In this document: in pieces, positions 59,834 to 64,000 of the stretch | Position numbering within the stretch: position 1 is the stretch's first letter | How the letters are laid out: the number at the start of each line of letters is the position of its first letter | NCBI GenBank assembly: GCA_016297005.1 | Contig: JAEDHK010000005.1 | Coordinates: 110,253-174,252 of the forward strand | DNA: 64,000 nt | Source of the DNA: Clostridia bacterium | GTDB lineage: Bacteria; Bacillota; Clostridia; Christensenellales; DTU072 | Direction: 5' to 3' | Program-made: the position numbers and the translations under genes | The notes under the pieces: generated by a model | What the model saw: only the letters and a program-made list of their open reading frames with translations | Databases searched by the model: none | What the model was told of the DNA's origin: nothing

Positions 59834-62088
59834 AGTTCGCCTCGTAGGTATTTAAAAAGCATTGTTTTCGACGGATCGACTTTACATTTTTTAATCATCA
59901 AATCGCCTGTTTCCTCGTCGAATTTTAACAGACCGCTTTCGGCAAGGATATAAGAGGCAATCGTAAAATCCTCTTTGCTTCCGATAAGCGGATTCTTTTC
60001 GTCATAATATGACGAGAAGGCTCTGTTTTTCTTTTCGCATAGGTTTGCTTTGCTATAGTATATAAAAACATCACGCAGATAGTCAATGGATATATCTTTT
60101 TTTACTCTTTTTTCCGTTAATTTTTCCGTTGCGCATCCTGACGCTCTCGCGCATTCTGCCAAAATGGGATGATATAAGTCTGCAAAAATAAGCTTTCCGA
60201 AAAAGTAGTACGGAAAATCGGGACCGGGTGCAAGAACAATAGAATCAAGCCGTTCCAATCTATCCGTATTCCCATAATATACGGGCGTATTCTCCGGGCA
60301 TTGCAGAAGCAAATCATTAACTGTTTTTGCCAAAAAGCATACGATCAAAACCGGCTTTTCACTCTTTTTTTCACATTGTTTTGGGATCGGTATAAGAAAG
60401 TCCGCCCAAAACGCTTCTTCGTTGTCGAATTTATAGTCCTTAAAGAAGAATCTTTTAATGGAAAATTGCGGCCGTATTTGCCCGTTAAAAACATTTTTGT
60501 CAATAGTGTATAAGAAGGAATAACGGCTTTCTGTCAAGAGAGGCAATAGAGGCAGACCGTTGAAAGAAACGACTTCTCCGACCTGGGTTCGCGCTTTAAC
60601 GATGGGGTGGCTGACGCTCCCCTTTTTGAAATTTAACGATGGGTTTTCGTCGTAAAACACCGGCGCCGGGTTGCTCGCGCCAAAGGGCGCAAACATTTCG
60701 ATTTCATGTAAGATTTCCCAAGAAACAGACTTAACCGACAGTTCGCAATCGTAATACGCTTTACGTAAGAATACGGATGGATCGGTTTTTTCGAGAGTTG
60801 AATTCATGCTATCGCGCGCGGACAGGAAGTCTATTTTGTTCAAGGATAGTCCCGCCGCCATCGAGTGTCCGCCGTATGTCAGTAAATGACGTTTGTTGGC
60901 GTTCAATAATTCGTAAAGATTGACGCCATCGACGCTTCTTGCGGATCCGCAAAGCGTTCCGTTATCTTGTTCGCATAAAAGTATAGTCGGTAAATGAAAC
61001 AGTTCGGTTAAGCGAGAACACACGATCCCGACGACGCCTTCGTTCCACTTTCCGTATAACATAATGAGTCTGTACTTGCCGAAGTCGTATTCTTTCAGTT
61101 GTTTCGTCGCTTCATTAAAGATGTTTGCGCTGAGTTGTTGTCGGTCCGCATTCTGCAACGAAAGGTTTTCGGCAAGCAAAGAAAGCGTTACCGGATCTTC
61201 TTCGATCAGTAACCGTAATGAATCGATGGGCGTACTCAGTCTTCCGGCAGCATTCAGTCGTGGAGAAATACGGAAAGATATATCTGTAACGGATAACGTG
61301 CGAAGGTTACATTTTGACGATTGAATAAGGATTTTCAGACCTTTCCTTGTATCGCCGCTGTGTATCTTATTGAGTCCCGTTTTGGTCAGAATCCGATTAT
61401 CCTTTTCGAGAGGTACGATATCTGCAATTGTAGAAATTGCACAAATATCGGCGTAATTTTTGGCTTCTTCTTCGCCGAAAAGTCCTCGGACTACGTACAA
61501 TGCGACGCCTGCCGCACATAGTTGCGTCAGTTCCGGCGTAAAACATGGATCGGTATGTAAGCAATCGGGTAATAATTCGCCCGGCGTGTGATGATCGGTT
61601 ACGATCACGTCCATGCCCAATTCTTTTGCGTGTTCGACTTCTTTTATCGATGTGATACCGCAATCGGCCGTAAGTAAAATATCCGGAGAATATTCTTTCT
61701 TGATTTTTTCTATTGCAGCGATATTCAGTCCATACCCTTCGTCTTTTCTGGTGGGTATATAAAATTCAGGGTTTAGTCCGGCTTTTTGAAACGCAAGATA
61801 ATAGATGGCTGTTGCGCCGATTCCATCGCAATCGTAATCACCGTAAATGACGATTTTCTGTTTTTTTTCTACAGCGCCGCGAAGTCTGTAAACGATCTCG
61901 GACATATTTTTATAAAGGAAAGGTTGAGACAAGTCTTTCCAGGTGCCGTAAAAAAATTTATTGATTTCTTCTTTGTTTGTGAGACCGCGTTGATACAGCA
62001 ACAAAGCCGAGAGCCTGTCGACGTTGTTCTCTTTTTGTATTATCTCAATAATTTCGTTGTTGACGGATAATTTCGATTGCGGTTTCAT
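59830..62088 (-). CDS. recJ: Single-stranded-DNA exonuclease RecJ
   Basis: 752 residues from ATG 62088. DHH domain with IYGDYDCDGIGATAIYY, LTADCGIT and VIVTDHHTPGELLPD; DHHA1 domain with GGHSMAAGLSL; then an OB-like and a C-terminal extension. It degrades single-stranded DNA 5' to 3'. A further start at 62118 lies inside the secF terminator stem. The chosen ATG is 6 bases after the terminator T-run and lacks a Shine-Dalgarno site; expression may depend on read-through or on an undetected promoter. Confidence 0.95.
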   Translation of the reverse strand: MKPQSKLSVNNEIIEIIQKENNVDRLSALLLYQRGLTNKEEINKFFYGTWKDLSQPFLYKNMSEIVYRLRGAVEKKQKIVIYGDYDCDGIGATAIYYLAFQKAGLNPEFYIPTRKDEGYGLNIAAIEKIKKEYSPDILLTADCGITSIKEVEHAKELGMDVIVTDHHTPGELLPDCLHTDPCFTPELTQLCAAGVALYVVRGLFGEEEAKNYADICAISTIADIVPLEKDNRILTKTGLNKIHSGDTRKGLKILIQSSKCNLRTLSVTDISFRISPRLNAAGRLSTPIDSLRLLIEEDPVTLSLLAENLSLQNADRQQLSANIFNEATKQLKEYDFGKYRLIMLYGKWNEGVVGIVCSRLTELFHLPTILLCEQDNGTLCGSARSVDGVNLYELLNANKRHLLTYGGHSMAAGLSLNKIDFLSARDSMNSTLEKTDPSVFLRKAYYDCELSVKSVSWEILHEIEMFAPFGASNPAPVFYDENPSLNFKKGSVSHPIVKARTQVGEVVSFNGLPLLPLLTESRYSFLYTIDKNVFNGQIRPQFSIKRFFFKDYKFDNEEAFWADFLIPIPKQCEKKSEKPVLIVCFLAKTVNDLLLQCPENTPVYYGNTDRLERLDSIVLAPGPDFPYYFFGKLIFADLYHPILAECARASGCATEKLTEKRVKKDISIDYLRDVFIYYSKANLCEKKNRAFSSYYDEKNPLIGSKEDFTIASYILAESGLLKFDEETGDLMIKKCKVDPSKTMLFKYLRGEL

Positions 62089-62094
62089 AGGTAT

Positions 62095-62144
62095 AAAAAA
62101 GTTCCGCCTTCGTTGCATTTTTTATGTGACAACAAAGGCGGAAC
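62095..62144 (-). terminator. Intrinsic terminator after secF
   Basis: A 15-bp stem with one mismatch, GTTCCGCCTTTGTTG/CAACGAAGGCGGAAC, with a 14-base loop, followed by six Ts on the minus strand. The recJ start codon follows 6 bases later. Confidence 0.9.
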
Positions 62145-62161
62145 AAATTTCAATAGAAAAA

Positions 62162-63205
62162 TTATTTAGCGTGGCTCTTCTTATATTTGCGGTTTTTGCG
62201 GTTCTGTCCGAGTTTTGCTCCGATGGACTTAAAGTCGGACCAAAGAGGAGCGGCAATAAAGACGGAAGAATAAAAACCTGCGATCAAACCGAAGATAATA
62301 GGCAGACCGAACGTGCGGATAGAAGCAACGCCAATGGCGACCAGAATGATCATAACGATCAACGTGGTAAACGTGGTGTAGATCGTTCTTGTCATAGTGC
62401 CGAAAATCGAGGTGTTAACAATATCTTTGACGTCATAGTTCGTCTTGTTCTGCTTGTAAGGCTTGATGGTGGTTCGTAATTTATCGAAGACAACGATCGT
62501 GTTGTTAATGGAGTATGCAACGATCGTAATAAGCGCGGCGACGATGCTGTCTCCTACTTCTACATAGAAAATGACGGACAAGCTGAGCATGATGATCAGG
62601 TCGTGCAGCAATGCTACGATGGTCGCAAGCGCGCTGTAAAAGTCAAAACGAATAATGATATACAGCAACATACAAGCGAGCGCCACGGCCACGGCGATTG
62701 CGGCCGTTTTCAAAAGATTTTTGCTAGACGTGTTGCCGATGGTCGTATCGTTGATGTTCAGAATGGTGCTGATCTCGCCATCGTCTGATTTTTGACGAAG
62801 AGTATCTTTAATTGCCTGGTTTACGAGGTTCATTTCTTTGGCGTCGTTGGAGCCTTCGCCTTTCTTAAAGTTAACGTATTGGACAATTATGGTTGAGTCG
62901 CCGCTTTTTTGATCGCGCGATACAGATACGCCCTGTTCGTTAAGGACTTCGGTAATGACGGCAAGGTTCTGATCGTATTTTTCCGAATTGGCTTCGGAAT
63001 CCTTGAATTCAACTGTCAGGATGGTACCGCCCTGGAAGTCAATACCTATATTGGCAAAATATTGTTTGGTATTGCTGAACTGATAACACATACCGCAGAT
63101 CAGCATGACGAGTATCACGAATAAAGGAACGATATAAAATATCTTTCTGTTTTTATAGATATCGAATTGCTTGAATTTCGCTACTAGTTCTTTAAGCTTT
63201 TTCAT
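62162..63205 (-). CDS. secF: Protein translocase subunit SecF
   Basis: 347 residues. First membrane helix (about 22-42), periplasmic-type domain with GIDFQGGTILTVEF, then five helices with LYIIIRFDFYSALATIVALLHD and AYSINNTIVVFDKLR. With SecD it uses the proton or sodium gradient to help complete protein export. Longer than usual by a ~25-residue hydrophilic stretch (SNDAKEMNLVNQAIKDTLRQ region). It starts 15 bases after secD. Confidence 0.96.
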   Translation of the reverse strand: MKKLKELVAKFKQFDIYKNRKIFYIVPLFVILVMLICGMCYQFSNTKQYFANIGIDFQGGTILTVEFKDSEANSEKYDQNLAVITEVLNEQGVSVSRDQKSGDSTIIVQYVNFKKGEGSNDAKEMNLVNQAIKDTLRQKSDDGEISTILNINDTTIGNTSSKNLLKTAAIAVAVALACMLLYIIIRFDFYSALATIVALLHDLIIMLSLSVIFYVEVGDSIVAALITIVAYSINNTIVVFDKLRTTIKPYKQNKTNYDVKDIVNTSIFGTMTRTIYTTFTTLIVMIILVAIGVASIRTFGLPIIFGLIAGFYSSVFIAAPLWSDFKSIGAKLGQNRKNRKYKKSHAK

Positions 63206-63220
63206 CTCTGCATTCCTCCT

Positions 63221-64000
63221 TTACGCTCTTGTGGCGTCTTTCTGCGAAACGCAGTTTTGCAAGCCGTAGAATTTTTCGTTTTCATCATCGAAGGCCATAA
63301 AGCAGTTAATGAAGATTCTTGTAATAAAGATTGCCGTAAAGAGAGACAATACGATACCGATCAAAAGCGTAAGAGCAAAGCTCTTAATGGAAGCCGAACC
63401 GAAGATGAGCATGATGATCGCACCGATGATAGTGGTGATGTTTGCGTCGAGAATAGTGACGAACGCGCTCTTAAAACCGCCTGCCACTGCCGACGGGATC
63501 ATACGGTTTGCACCGCCTGTCGTCTTAACTTCTTTGATACGTTCGAAGATAATGACGTTTGCGTCGACTGCCATACCGATGCTCAGAATAACGCCGGCGA
63601 TGCCGTTCAGCGTAAGTTCAACCCAAGGCACGATGGCGAGAAGAACAAGAAGCAGTTCGGTATAAATAAGTAAAGCACAACTTGCGGCAAGTCCCATACC
63701 GCGATAAATGAGGCAAAGGAAAATGCAGATAATGCCGATACCGATTGCCGCGGCGATAAGGCTGAGGTTAAAAGCTTCTTCACCCAAAGACGCGCTGACC
63801 GATTCGCAAGTGTTAAGACGGAACTTAACGGACGTGATACCGGCTTGGATCTTGACTTGATAGTTGTAGGCTTCTTCATAAGTAAAGTCGCCGGTAATGC
63901 TTGCTTTTCCGCCGGTAATGGTAGAATTGACTTTCGGTGCCATCAATTGTTCGTCATCGATATAGATATAAAGCACCTGGCCGGTCATCTCTTCGGTAAT
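63221..64000 (-). CDS. secD: Protein translocase subunit SecD, 3' part (cut by window edge)
   Basis: At least 259 residues; the frame is open to the window edge, so an ATG at 63988 is internal. The visible part has the end of the periplasmic domain (ITGDFTYEEAYNYQVKIQAG), then membrane helices with GMGLAASCALLIYTELLLV, the hallmark IGMAVDANVIIFERIKE and LTLLIGIVLSLFTAIFITR. It pairs with SecF downstream. Confidence 0.96.
   Translation of the reverse strand: MTEEMTGQVLYIYIDDEQLMAPKVNSTITGGKASITGDFTYEEAYNYQVKIQAGITSVKFRLNTCESVSASLGEEAFNLSLIAAAIGIGIICIFLCLIYRGMGLAASCALLIYTELLLVLLAIVPWVELTLNGIAGVILSIGMAVDANVIIFERIKEVKTTGGANRMIPSAVAGGFKSAFVTILDANITTIIGAIIMLIFGSASIKSFALTLLIGIVLSLFTAIFITRIFINCFMAFDDENEKFYGLQNCVSQKDATRA

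Overview
The window looks like chromosomal core DNA of an uncultured, spore-forming, anaerobic member of the Clostridia (Firmicutes). The sporulation genes spoIIA, spoIIIA, spoVA, spoIVB, gerW and dacF are present. So are a sodium-pumping oxaloacetate decarboxylase, an ispH-S1 fusion gene, and an OLE RNA inserted between ispA and oapA. No rRNA, CRISPR array, prophage or insertion sequence was found. The species cannot be named from the sequence alone.

Layout. Positions 1-7361 (+): U32 peptidase-family protein, mutS2, a small membrane protein, cysteine desulfurase and thiI. 7354-9570 (-): a class A penicillin-binding protein. 9610-17704 (+): a mismatch-repair and tRNA-isopentenyl operon, miaB-mutS-mutL-miaA plus a methionine-gamma-lyase-family gene. 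17751-18968 (+): a 19-6-19 bp perfect inverted repeat followed by a solo tyrosine recombinase. 19041-20546 (+): a membrane-anchored PadR-type regulator. 20547-22976 (-): proC-rnhA-VTT protein. 23004-23156 (+): tRNA-Trp. 23228-31355 (-): the oad genes, a flavoprotein, cmk and ispH-S1. 31361-36078 (-): an M50 peptidase, scpA-scpB, gerW-type genes, a D,D-carboxypeptidase and an rluB-type gene. 36136-41286 (-): dacF, a membrane protein, spoIVB, recN and argR. 41279-47116 (-): asp23-nusB-folD-xseA-xseB-ispA, then OLE RNA, oapA and tlyA. 47141-53217 (-): pepP-efp, then spoIIIAA-AH. 53220-56601 (-): spoIIAA-spoIIAB-sigF and spoVAC-AD-AE. 57007-57634 (-): six tRNA genes. 57668-64000 (-): secD (cut by the window edge), secF, recJ and relA.

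The most notable point is how transcription starts. Five sigma-A-type promoters with exact 17-bp spacers (miaB, the recombinase, the M50/scp operon, the asp23 operon, pepP) end only 6-9 nt before the start codon, with no Shine-Dalgarno sequence between. These mRNAs are predicted to be leaderless or nearly so. Other genes (PadR, argR, oad, most internal operon genes) have ordinary leaders with Shine-Dalgarno sites. In three places (efp/spoIIIAA, sigF/short ORF, secF/recJ) the T-run of an intrinsic terminator runs almost directly into the next ATG. At spoIIIAA a good sigma-E-type promoter sits inside the terminator.

Other items for follow-up are the OLE RNA/oapA unit, the dif-like repeat next to the recombinase, a 16-bp perfect inverted repeat flanking the asp23 promoter and start codon, and repeats phased at 23 bp upstream of spoIIA.
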